A stretch of 64,000 nucleotides of DNA from Mesorhizobium sp. 1M-11 (GTDB taxonomy: Bacteria; Pseudomonadota; Alphaproteobacteria; Rhizobiales; Rhizobiaceae). Location of the stretch: NCBI RefSeq assembly GCF_001303895.1, contig NZ_LJSD01000051.1, positions 434,001 to 498,000 on the forward strand. The letters are read 5' to 3'. Positions 16,731 through 24,414 of this stretch are shown piece after piece (positions within the stretch are counted from its first letter, which is position 1; each line of letters opens with the position of its first letter). A program made the translations under genes and the position numbers. The notes below the pieces were generated by a model. It worked only from the letters and a program-made list of their open reading frames with translations. It was not told where the DNA came from and did not search any database.

Positions 16731-17381
16731 TCAGTCGCCGGGTCCCGCGAACAGGATGAGATTGCCATCGGGATCGAGCACGATGAAGTCCCGTGCTCCC
16801 CAGGGTTCTTTCCTCAAGTCCTGGTGGAAACTCACCCCCGCCGCCTGGAACTCCAGGAAGAGCTGCTTGATCTCCGCCGCCGTATCGACGGTGATCGAAG
16901 CCGACAAAAGATGTTCACGCTGGCGGATGTCTCCCACAAAGACCGGTTCGCATACGAGGCGCAAACAGAGCTGGGCACGATCGCGTTTGACGGCGCCGTA
17001 AAATGGTGGATCGCCATAGACAAAGTCGACTTCAAAGCCGAGCTTGGACGTGAAGAATTTGCATGATCCCTCCACGTCTGCGACGTAAAGGAGAGCCGCC
17101 GTCCCGCTGAGGAACGGGGCCGTCATTGCCGGTTTGAGTTGGGTGCTCATGGCTGGGATTCCTGCCTTAAGCGCCTGCCATCCGTCGAAGCCCTGCTTAC
17201 GGGCAACAAGCTCCTGCGCATCGCTGAGCTTGAATTCCGCCTCCAGCACCTGAGCATCGTCGGCAAGATGCTGGAAACGAGGTAGCACAGCCTTGATCTC
17301 GGCAGCGACTGGATAGTACCGCTCGCGATGCCAGCGTAAATACCGCTTGGCCTGTTTCTTGAGGTTTTCGAGGTTCGGCAT
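16731..17381 (-). CDS. VOC/glyoxalase-superfamily protein
   Basis: A 216-aa protein. The first 70 or so residues (LKKQAKRYLRWHRERYYPVA) are the basic helical module often found before ankyrin or glyoxalase domains. Residues about 90-216 form a vicinal oxygen chelate domain (TAALLYVADVEGSCKFFTSK, closing with DFIVLDPDGNLILFAG), as in bleomycin-binding or glyoxalase-like proteins. Substrate and metal use are unknown. It converges on the lacI-type gene with no intergenic space. Confidence 0.75.
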   Translation of the reverse strand: MPNLENLKKQAKRYLRWHRERYYPVAAEIKAVLPRFQHLADDAQVLEAEFKLSDAQELVARKQGFDGWQALKAGIPAMSTQLKPAMTAPFLSGTAALLYVADVEGSCKFFTSKLGFEVDFVYGDPPFYGAVKRDRAQLCLRLVCEPVFVGDIRQREHLLSASITVDTAAEIKQLFLEFQAAGVSFHQDLRKEPWGARDFIVLDPDGNLILFAGPGD

Positions 17382-17495
17382 GGGCGCAGCTACGGTTCAT
17401 GTATCGTAGGTGGGCATTGCCCTTTCAGCCTCAGCCGATGCGCCCTACTGCAACAGCTACATGATGGCTGCGTGGTTGCTGAATTGTCAACGGGA

Positions 17496-18074
17496 CTAGT
17501 CCGCCGCATGGAGATCGCGCGGGATCGCTTCACCGACTGCAAACCCTGAGAACGACACGTCAAAGCCCGGCCCTTGCGGCGAGCAGGCCATGACGCCGAT
17601 ATGCGCCTCGGCCGCCGGGAACGGGCAAAGTCGCGCCATCTGCCAGGCCATGTCGCCGACCGCATATTGCACCCGCACGGCATCGTCATGCCGGGTCAGC
17701 CGGACACGGACCGGATCGGCCGGCCTCGCGGAAGGCAACGGGATTACCGACCAGTCCGAAACGCCACGCGTGACGACGACCGAAAAATGCATCATCCCGT
17801 CGGTGTATTCGATGCCGGCCTTGATCCAGTGCTGCTCGTCCAGACGCAGGAAAAGACCGGCCTGGTCATAGAGATCGGCATAGGCCCCGAGCACCGTCGC
17901 TTCCGCCGAGAAATCCCCGGCGACAGGGCAGGTGTAGGCATGGCCGCTGTCGCGGATGAAACCGTAGAAGGTCTCGCGCCAGAAATCCGTATCCGGCTCG
18001 GTCCTGAGCTTCAGCGCGGCTGCATCGCCGGACCATGATTTTGGCTCGTTGAGCCAGGAAAACTGCGCTGCCAA
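17496..18074 (-). CDS. DUF1349 family protein
   Basis: A 192-aa cytosolic protein with a predicted concanavalin-like beta-sandwich. FSWLNEPKSW opens the domain, and the conserved core reads DQAGLFLRLDEQHWIKAGIEY followed by SVVVTRGVSDWS, typical of DUF1349 proteins related to yeast Hmx1 regulators. No enzymatic residues are established for the family. It is a stand-alone gene with 114 bases to the VOC gene downstream. The function is unknown. Confidence 0.7.
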   Translation of the reverse strand: MAAQFSWLNEPKSWSGDAAALKLRTEPDTDFWRETFYGFIRDSGHAYTCPVAGDFSAEATVLGAYADLYDQAGLFLRLDEQHWIKAGIEYTDGMMHFSVVVTRGVSDWSVIPLPSARPADPVRVRLTRHDDAVRVQYAVGDMAWQMARLCPFPAAEAHIGVMACSPQGPGFDVSFSGFAVGEAIPRDLHAAD

Positions 18075-18313
18075 AAGACCGTCACCTCCGCGAATATCCC
18101 GGCGTTTAGTGTGACCACGCGCCGGGCTTTGTCAAAGTGCTCCAACGTAAACCCCGCACTTCGCTTTCACGATAGACGATGCAAGGATTGGGGTGTAACT
18201 GTCGGCTTGTTTCGGTTGGTCGATCGCTGGGCGGATCTCCTGGTTTGGGAGTGCGAAACGACCACACCTCGCGATGCTGTGCGGTTTGCATGGTGTCTTG
18301 CCAAAGGATCAAA

Positions 18314-18823
18314 ATGGACGCCCCCGAAGTTTCTGCCCATCCGCTTGCGATCGATCATCTGCCGTCGTTTATCACTGCTCCCGGGCAGACGGACGTATTG
18401 TTCAACTTCGTGATCGTCTTCATGGTGGTCGCCGTCCTGGCGACCGGTGTGCTGTACATGCGGCTGCACGCATTGCCGGAACACCTGGCGCACCGCACCC
18501 AGAAAGTTCAGCTCGAGATCGTCGCGGTTCTGGCGCTGATCGCCTTGTTCACGCACAGCAGGCTTTTCTGGATTGCGGCACTGCTGCTTGCAATGATCGA
18601 CCTGCCGGATTTCCTGTCGCCGCTGCGCTCCATGTCGGCTTCGCTGCGCAGGATGGCCCGAGGGCCTGTGTCTCCTTCCGAGCCCCATGCAGCTCCAGCC
18701 GAGACGATAGCGTCAGAGGTGCCCTTCAAGGCTGAAGTTGCCGCCGAACCCACGCTTCCCGAGAGGACCACCGAACCGCCAGCGCCGCCAAAGGATGCAG
18801 CCCCACGCGAGGGAGCAAACTGA
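18314..18823 (+). CDS. Small inner-membrane protein paired with HlyD-type protein
   Basis: A 169-aa protein with two hydrophobic segments (about residues 29-48 and 70-95) and a long proline/alanine-rich C-terminal tail. ATG 18314 follows an AAAGGA site. Its stop overlaps the start of the HlyD-family gene (TGATG), so the two are co-translated. E. coli YiaW (DUF3302) and YiaV show the same small-membrane-protein plus HlyD arrangement; similarity is judged by layout and segment pattern only. It probably forms part of an envelope complex. Confidence 0.65.
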   Translation: MDAPEVSAHPLAIDHLPSFITAPGQTDVLFNFVIVFMVVAVLATGVLYMRLHALPEHLAHRTQKVQLEIVAVLALIALFTHSRLFWIAALLLAMIDLPDFLSPLRSMSASLRRMARGPVSPSEPHAAPAETIASEVPFKAEVAAEPTLPERTTEPPAPPKDAAPREGAN

Positions 18824-20055
18824 TGTTTGAAACGCTGCTCTGTTCCCTGATCACCATCCTTCCCGACTATCTTTACCGGCGCTACGGCCAGGGTAAGCGG
18901 ATCGGCAAGGAAATCACGCTCTATTCGGTTTGGTTCGAGCTGCGCTGGGGCATCACCGCCTGCCTGCTGCTTACGGTTTCGCTGATCACCACGATCTTCT
19001 ATTTCCATCCCTCGACGACGAATGTGACCGCTGCTTATCGTACGGTGGCGGTTATCCCGGAGATCGTCGGCAGGGTTGAGGAGGTCTACGTCCAGCCCTA
19101 TCAGAAAGTGAAGGCGGGCGACCGTCTGTTCCGCCTGGACAGCAGCAAGCAGCAGGCCACGCTTGAGACTGCGCGCAAACGCATTGCCGAGGTCGACGCG
19201 CAGACTGTTGTCGCAAAATCCGAGCTGGTGACGGCGGATGCGCAGATCAGGCAGGTCGAGACCGCGCTTGGCCAGGCGAAGGACGACCTGAATACCCAGC
19301 TCGACTTGCAGCGACGCAATCCCGGCGGCGTCGCCCGCCGCGAGATCGACCGTCTGCAGAGCGTTGTCTCAGGTCGGGAAAGCGAGCTTGCGGCGGTTGC
19401 CGCACAGAAGCAGACACTGGAAACACGCATCGCGACTTTGCTGCCTGCGGAAAAGTCGAGCGCAGAGGCGCAGGCTGCCGAGGCGCAGAATGCCATCGAC
19501 AAGACGCTTGTGACGGCTGGCATCGATGGCACGCTGCAACAGTTCACACTGCGTGTCGGGGAGGTCGTCAACCCGCTGCTGCGTCCGGCGGGCGTGCTGG
19601 TGCCGGAGGACGCCGGACGCGAGCGCCTGATCGCCGGCTTCGGCCAGATCGAAACGCAGGTGCTGAAAGTGGGCATGATCTCTGAAGTCACTTGCATCGC
19701 GAGACCCTTCACCATCATTCCCATGGTGGTAACCGAGGTGCAGACTGTGATCGCCGGCGGCCAGGTGCGGGCCAGTGACCAGTTGATCGACACGCAGCAG
19801 CTCATGACGCCCGGCACCGTCACCGCGGTCCTCGAGCCGCTCTATCCCGGCCAGTACGGTAATATTTTGCCCGGCAGCAACTGCATCGCCAACGTCTACA
19901 CGTCCAATCATGACGAGCTCGCTTCGGGCAAGGCCGGCACCCTGAGAGGACTTTTCCTCCATGCCGTCGATGCAACGGCAATGGTGCATGCCATGATCCT
20001 GCGCATGCAGGCCGTCATGGCGCCGGTGCGGACGCTCGTCCTCTCGGGTCATTGA
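18823..20055 (+). CDS. HlyD-family membrane fusion protein
   Basis: A 410-aa periplasmic adaptor anchored by one N-terminal membrane segment (about residues 46-66). A lipoyl/barrel-sandwich half follows (VIPEIVGRVEEVYVQPYQKVKAGDRLFRLD), then a long alpha-helical coiled coil (about 110-225), the second lipoyl half and a beta-barrel. Family members link inner-membrane transporters to the periplasm or outer membrane. No transporter or outer-membrane factor gene adjoins it, so with the 169-aa partner it resembles YiaV/YibH-type orphans. Substrate unknown. Confidence 0.82.
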   Translation: MFETLLCSLITILPDYLYRRYGQGKRIGKEITLYSVWFELRWGITACLLLTVSLITTIFYFHPSTTNVTAAYRTVAVIPEIVGRVEEVYVQPYQKVKAGDRLFRLDSSKQQATLETARKRIAEVDAQTVVAKSELVTADAQIRQVETALGQAKDDLNTQLDLQRRNPGGVARREIDRLQSVVSGRESELAAVAAQKQTLETRIATLLPAEKSSAEAQAAEAQNAIDKTLVTAGIDGTLQQFTLRVGEVVNPLLRPAGVLVPEDAGRERLIAGFGQIETQVLKVGMISEVTCIARPFTIIPMVVTEVQTVIAGGQVRASDQLIDTQQLMTPGTVTAVLEPLYPGQYGNILPGSNCIANVYTSNHDELASGKAGTLRGLFLHAVDATAMVHAMILRMQAVMAPVRTLVLSGH

Positions 20056-20124
20056 ATCTGCGGACGTAGCTGTCCCCGACCAGCCGAGGGAACCGCTATG
20101 ATTTCCTCGTCAGACTTCACGCAT

Positions 20125-20460
20125 TCAAACAACCAAGGCCACGGCCAAGCCTGAAAAAGCCAGCAGGAACCCGCAGATGTAGATGCGGAACGTGGTCTGA
20201 TACCGGGCCGCTGCATCCGCGTGGATACGATTGTTGAGCATCCGGAAAAGCACGATCGTGAAGAGTACGGCACTGCCGAACAGCGTCAGTGCGATGATGA
20301 AATCGGAGGCGCTATACAGTGCGGGAGACGACGCGTCGGCCTGTGAGGCCCAATTGGCCAGGAACGCCAGCAGGAAGCCGAGGACGATGCCGACGGACGT
20401 GACCATCGGCTGTCGATAACCGGCAATCTCGCTCTCGAATTCCCTTTTGTCGTCGTCCAT
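20125..20460 (-). CDS. Small integral membrane protein, unknown function
   Basis: A 111-aa protein with three hydrophobic helices (about residues 19-37, 52-70 and 90-110) and an acidic N-terminus (MDDDKREFESEIAGYRQPM). The start at 20460 is fixed by GGAGG seven bases upstream. No family was recognised. It lies alone on the minus strand, convergent with the HlyD-type gene and downstream of the regA terminator. Confidence 0.65.
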   Translation of the reverse strand: MDDDKREFESEIAGYRQPMVTSVGIVLGFLLAFLANWASQADASSPALYSASDFIIALTLFGSAVLFTIVLFRMLNNRIHADAAARYQTTFRIYICGFLLAFSGLAVALVV

Positions 20461-20553
20461 TGGGTCACCTCCGCCAGCGGCTTCACGGACCGGGCCGTGC
20501 TCACAACAGCCTACACGGATAGCCAATCAATTCCAGAAGCAGACGATGGAGCT

Positions 20554-20581
20554 TGTCCCTTGGCACGGCAGCCAAGGGACA
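20554..20581 (-). terminator. Hairpin terminator after regA
   Basis: A perfect 11-bp stem (TGTCCCTTGGC and its complement) with a six-base loop, 46 bases past the stop of the response regulator gene. It probably ends the cyo-surf1-regBA transcript. Confidence 0.7.
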
Positions 20582-20627
20582 GCGTTACGCTCTCGGCGGC
20601 GTGGGCAACCCGGCAGACGCTGCCGGC

Positions 20628-21161
20628 TCATTTCACCGGCCGCTTCTCCAGCTTCCTTGCCAGGGTGCGGCGGTGCATTCCGAGCCGCCGCGCGGTCTCC
20701 GAGATGTTGAAATCGGTGTCGACCAGCGTTTCGTGGATGCGTTCCCATTCCAGGTTCTTGATCGAGGTCGGGCGCTGCGAGAGCGGCACGTCGACGTCGC
20801 CTTCCACCTTGCCGAAGGCGGCCTCGATGTCGTCGGTGTTGGCCGGCTTGGCGAGATAGTGGCAGGCGCCGAGCTTGATGGCCTCGACGGCCGTGGCGAT
20901 GCTGGCGAAGCCGGTGAGCACGACGATGCGGATCGACGGATCGCGGGCGCTCAGCGCCTTGACGCATTCGAGGCCCGAGCCCGTGCCGAGTTTCAGGTCC
21001 ACCACCGCAAAGGCCGGCGTGTCATGTTCGAGGAAGTCCGTGAGAGCCGGCACGCTGTCGCAGACATGAACATCGTAACCGCGTTTCTCGAACGAGCGCG
21101 CCAGCGTGCGGGCAAAGGCGGCATCGTCTTCGACGATCACGAGCGAACGATCAGGCACCAT
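20628..21161 (-). CDS. regA: Redox response regulator RegA/ActR
   Basis: A 177-aa response regulator. The receiver domain (residues 1-120) has phospho-acceptor D55 in FAVVDLKLGTGSGLE, an acidic pocket at E11-D13 and the switch lysine in HYLAKPANT. A Fis-type helix-turn-helix closes the protein (FNISETARRLGMHRRTLARKL). This size and layout match RegA/PrrA/ActR, global regulators of respiration, carbon and nitrogen fixation in alphaproteobacteria. ATG 21161 has AGGAG seven bases upstream; longer starts run into a repeat element. Its partner kinase gene lies just upstream. Confidence 0.92.
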   Translation of the reverse strand: MVPDRSLVIVEDDAAFARTLARSFEKRGYDVHVCDSVPALTDFLEHDTPAFAVVDLKLGTGSGLECVKALSARDPSIRIVVLTGFASIATAVEAIKLGACHYLAKPANTDDIEAAFGKVEGDVDVPLSQRPTSIKNLEWERIHETLVDTDFNISETARRLGMHRRTLARKLEKRPVK

Positions 21162-21223
21162 CTTCGTCTCCTGGATCAGGACGGTGTTCGGTTGAACCGT
21201 CATCCTGATCTCATTCTTTGCTG

Positions 21224-21272
21224 GAGCATGATCTTGTCCAAAAACCGGTTCCCACTTTTTGGGATCATGCTC
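21224..21272. repeat. Mesorhizobium-type palindromic repeat at the regB 3' end
   Basis: Outer arms GAGCATGATC and GATCATGCTC enclose a partly self-complementary centre (AAACCGG near ACTTTTTGGG). This 49-bp element recurs widely in Mesorhizobium genomes. It supplies the TGA stop codon of the sensor-kinase gene (21265-21267) and separates it from the response-regulator gene. Confidence 0.75.
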
Positions 21273-22590
21273 TGAGGGCATCCAGAGGCAGTGTAAGCGT
21301 CACGCAGGCGCCACGGCCGGTGTTGCGCGCGGTGACGGTACCGCCCAGTTTCCTGATCACGTTGACGACCAGGAACAGCCCGAGCCCTCCACCTTCGCGT
21401 CCCTTGCTCGACATATAGGGCTTTCCGAGTGCGGCGAGTATCTCCTTGTCGAAACCCTTGCCGCGATCGCGAACCATCAGCACCAGATCCTGCGCCTGTC
21501 GCTTGACGGTGATGCCGACCCAGTCCGGGGATGCCTCAAGCGCATTGTCCAGCACGTTGAAGATGACCTGCTGGAGCGCCGCGTCCGAGACGATCGATTC
21601 GTCCGGATCGAAATCGTTGACGTAGTCGAGCAGCGCCGGCGAGCTGTGATCGCGCCACTCGGTGACCACCCCGTCGAGAAAGGTGCGCACCGTCGTATGG
21701 ACGCTGCCCTCGCCGCGCGCCTCGCCGGACGACATCAATATGCCGGAAACGATGCGCTTGCAGCGGTCGAGTTGCGCCTGCATCTCGCCGACATCCTCGA
21801 GCAGCTCCGGATTGTGCGTGATCGCGTCGGATCGCCGCCAGTCGCCAAGCAGCACGGAGATGGTGGCGAGCGGCGTGCCGAGTTCATGCGCGGCGCCTGA
21901 AGCCAGCAGGCCCATGCGCACGATATGATCCTCCTCGGCCGATTGCTGGCGCAGGTCCGCGAGATAGGCGTCGCGTTCGCGCAGGTTGCGGTTGATGCGC
22001 GTCATGAACAGCACGATCAGCCCGGCAGCCAGCACGAAGCAGACGAACATGCCGCGGATGTGCAGGTCGAAGAGATTGCCGCCGTGATGCGACATCTCGA
22101 TCGGCAGGAACGCCATCGTCAAAAACACGAAGCAGAGGGAGGCGGCGGCGACGAGCATCCAGGTCGACCAGGGCGCGAGCAGAACAGCGCCAAGCGTGAT
22201 CTGCAGCAAATAAAGCGAGACGAAGGGGTTGGACGCGCCACCGCTGAGATAAAGCTGCGCCGTCAGCGCGGTCATGTCGAGCAGCAGCGACACGAACAGG
22301 ACGGCATTTGACACCGGCTTGGCGATGCGCAGGAACCAGAGGCTCGCCAGGTTGAGGCCGACCAGCGAAAGCACGACGGCAGCCATCTGTGCCAGCGGCA
22401 GCGCGATGCCGAACCCCCATTCTATCGCCGCGATCGTGATCACCTGCCCGGCGACCGCCAGCCAGCGCAATTGGATCAGCAGAAGAAGGTTCTTCCTGTT
22501 GGTGGCGTCCGGATTGAAAATGATCTCTCTCCCTCGACCGGGCCCGGTCGAGGCGTGTGTCTTCCAGCGCGGCGGCTGCGTCAAGGTCAT
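21265..22590 (-). CDS. regB: Redox sensor histidine kinase RegB/ActS
   Basis: A 441-aa membrane kinase. Six hydrophobic helices occupy about residues 38-197, with the quinone-binding signature GGASNPF at 117-123. The H-box GAAHELGTPLAT holds the phospho-accepting H235. C277 in QLDRCKRI corresponds to the redox-active cysteine of RegB. The catalytic domain has N, G1 and G2 boxes (NVLDNALEAS, DRGKGF, GGGLGLFL). It would sense ubiquinone pool and thiol redox state and control RegA. It overlaps the SURF1 gene by four bases, placing it in the cyo operon. Confidence 0.93.
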   Translation of the reverse strand: MTLTQPPRWKTHASTGPGRGREIIFNPDATNRKNLLLLIQLRWLAVAGQVITIAAIEWGFGIALPLAQMAAVVLSLVGLNLASLWFLRIAKPVSNAVLFVSLLLDMTALTAQLYLSGGASNPFVSLYLLQITLGAVLLAPWSTWMLVAAASLCFVFLTMAFLPIEMSHHGGNLFDLHIRGMFVCFVLAAGLIVLFMTRINRNLRERDAYLADLRQQSAEEDHIVRMGLLASGAAHELGTPLATISVLLGDWRRSDAITHNPELLEDVGEMQAQLDRCKRIVSGILMSSGEARGEGSVHTTVRTFLDGVVTEWRDHSSPALLDYVNDFDPDESIVSDAALQQVIFNVLDNALEASPDWVGITVKRQAQDLVLMVRDRGKGFDKEILAALGKPYMSSKGREGGGLGLFLVVNVIRKLGGTVTARNTGRGACVTLTLPLDALRA

Positions 22591-23390
22591 CGGCGCTTCC
22601 GCTCCCCGGCGCTTTGCCGGCGGCGAAACAGGACAAATCCCAGTGCGGCCGAGAGCATGGCGGCAAGGCCGAACCAGGTCAGCGCATAGACAAGATGACT
22701 GTTGCGGAAGGAGACGACCGTCAGGCCACCACGCGGCGAGGCTGCATTGTTGGGCAGTGCGTCCGCGTCCACGAAGAAGGGCGCGACATCGGTCAGGCCG
22801 CGCGCTGTGGCGATGGCGGCCACGTCACGCGAATACCAGCGATCGTTGGCCGGGTCGTTTTCGCGCAGGAAGCCGCCGCCCGGCTCGTCGATACGCAACA
22901 GGCCGGTGACTGTCGTGGCGCCTTCGATGAGGTTGGCCTGCCGGGTCGCCGGGGCCTTGCGATCGGGCGGCACGAAACCGCGGTTCACCAGGACGACGAA
23001 GCCTTCGTCGGTCCTGAACGGCGTGATCACCCAGAAACCGCCGCCGAGGGCCGTCACAGCCTGCACGAACGTCTCGCGGTCGTTGAGATAGGAGCCGCTC
23101 AGGCGCACCCGCTTGTATTCATGCGTTTGCGCGGTGACGCCGGGCCATTCGGAAGGTCCCGGCACGGCTGACGCCGGCGCATGGATGCGCTGTTCGACAC
23201 GGGCGATGAGGTCGAGTTTCCACTCGCGCCGCTCGACCTGCCAGATGCCGAGCCCGACCAGGATGGCAATGCAGAACAGCGATAGCGCGAAGAGCACGAA
23301 ACGGGTGACGGGCGAGCGGCGAGTGCGGCTCTCTCCGCCCGATCCGATGTCTTCTGCGTTGGTTCTCCCTGCGCCCTCGCGGGCGCTCAC
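22587..23390 (-). CDS. SURF1-family oxidase assembly protein
   Basis: A 267-aa protein with two membrane segments (about residues 29-49 and 235-255) flanking a periplasmic domain with the family motifs GIWQVERREWK and FVVLVNRGFVPP. SURF1 proteins help insert haem into haem-copper oxidases. GTG at 23390 overlaps the cyoD stop as GTGA. A longer frame to 23453 has no ATG nearer the membrane segment and would overlap cyoD by 67 bases, so GTG is preferred. Its position after cyoABCD implies service to this quinol oxidase. Confidence 0.88.
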   Translation of the reverse strand: MSAREGAGRTNAEDIGSGGESRTRRSPVTRFVLFALSLFCIAILVGLGIWQVERREWKLDLIARVEQRIHAPASAVPGPSEWPGVTAQTHEYKRVRLSGSYLNDRETFVQAVTALGGGFWVITPFRTDEGFVVLVNRGFVPPDRKAPATRQANLIEGATTVTGLLRIDEPGGGFLRENDPANDRWYSRDVAAIATARGLTDVAPFFVDADALPNNAASPRGGLTVVSFRNSHLVYALTWFGLAAMLSAALGFVLFRRRQSAGERKRR

Positions 23391-23785
23391 GGTATCTCGC
23401 TCATATCGTGGAGCCCAGGCATCATGTTCGTGTTGAGATGGTACATCACCCACAGCGAACCGGTCAGCACGATCACCACCAGGATGATCGTGAACATCAT
23501 CGCCAGCATCGACCAGCCGCCTTCGGACGACGAGTTCATGTGCAGGAAATAGACCATGTGCACCACGATCTGCACGACCGCGAACACCATGACGACGATG
23601 GCGGCGGCCTGCTTGTTCTCGATCGCGCCGGTCATGACCAGCCAGAACGGGATCGCCGTCAGGATGACGGACAGGACGAAGCCGGTCAGGTAGCCCTTCA
23701 GCGTGGCATGGCCATGGCCGTCGGCATGCGCGTGGTGGGCGTCATGTCTGTCATGGGCTGTGGCGGTATCGTGGTTTGCGCTCAT
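23387..23785 (-). CDS. cyoD: Cytochrome o ubiquinol oxidase subunit IV
   Basis: A 132-aa subunit with a histidine-rich N-terminus (about residues 5-28) followed by three transmembrane helices. The family core includes YLTGFVLSVILTAIPFWLVM and VHMVYFLHMN. It stabilises the binding of the other subunits in the inner membrane. It overlaps cyoC by four bases. The histidine-rich leader is common in rhizobial homologues and may be metal-binding, though that is unproven. Confidence 0.92.
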   Translation of the reverse strand: MSANHDTATAHDRHDAHHAHADGHGHATLKGYLTGFVLSVILTAIPFWLVMTGAIENKQAAAIVVMVFAVVQIVVHMVYFLHMNSSSEGGWSMLAMMFTIILVVIVLTGSLWVMYHLNTNMMPGLHDMSEIP

Positions 23786-24414
23786 CGCAGCATTCCCATC
23801 AGATAGACGAAGGTGAAGACGCCGATCCAGACCACGTCGAGGAAGTGCCAGAACATCGAGAGGCACATCAGGCGGCGGCGGTTGGCCGCGATCAGGCCAC
23901 GCTTGCCGACCTGGATCATCAGCGTCACCAGCCAGACGGTGCCGAAGGTGACGTGCAGCCCGTGCGTGCCGACCAGGGTGAAGAAAGCCGACAGGAAGCC
24001 GCTGCGCTGCGGGGTCGCGCCCTCGTGGATCATATGGGCGAATTCGTAGAGTTCGATGCCGAGGAAGGCGAGACCGAAGAGGCCCGTTACCGCGAGCCAG
24101 GCCTGCGTTGCGGCGACACGGTTCTTCTCCATCGTCAGCATGGCGAAGCCGTAGGTGATGGACGACAACAGAAGCATCGTCGTGTTGACCGCCACCAGCG
24201 ACAGGTCGAACAGGTCCTTCGGCGCCGGCCCGGCGGCATAGTTGGTGCCGAGCACACCGTAGACGGCAAACAGGATCGCGAAGATGAGGCAGTCGCTCAT
24301 CAAGTAGATCCAGAAGCCGAGCATGGTGCTGCCGCCCTCGGCGTGGTCGTGTTCGTCCTTCACATAGAAGGTCGGAACGGCCTTTTCGGCGGCCGTCGCC
24401 ACGACGGCGCTCAC
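23782..24414 (-). CDS. cyoC: Cytochrome o ubiquinol oxidase subunit III
   Basis: A 210-aa subunit with five transmembrane helices and the family motifs MLGFWIYLMSDCLIFAILFA, GTHGLHVTFGTVW and a closing MFWHFLDVVWIGVF. It belongs to the inner-membrane haem-copper quinol oxidase. It is linked by four-base overlaps to cyoB upstream and cyoD downstream. Confidence 0.95.
   Translation of the reverse strand: MSAVVATAAEKAVPTFYVKDEHDHAEGGSTMLGFWIYLMSDCLIFAILFAVYGVLGTNYAAGPAPKDLFDLSLVAVNTTMLLLSSITYGFAMLTMEKNRVAATQAWLAVTGLFGLAFLGIELYEFAHMIHEGATPQRSGFLSAFFTLVGTHGLHVTFGTVWLVTLMIQVGKRGLIAANRRRLMCLSMFWHFLDVVWIGVFTFVYLMGMLR

Noticed and set aside
23391..23453. Longer SURF1 N-terminus starting at 23453
   Set aside because: It would overlap cyoD by 67 nt; the GTGA overlap at 23387-23390 is the coupling style used throughout the operon.
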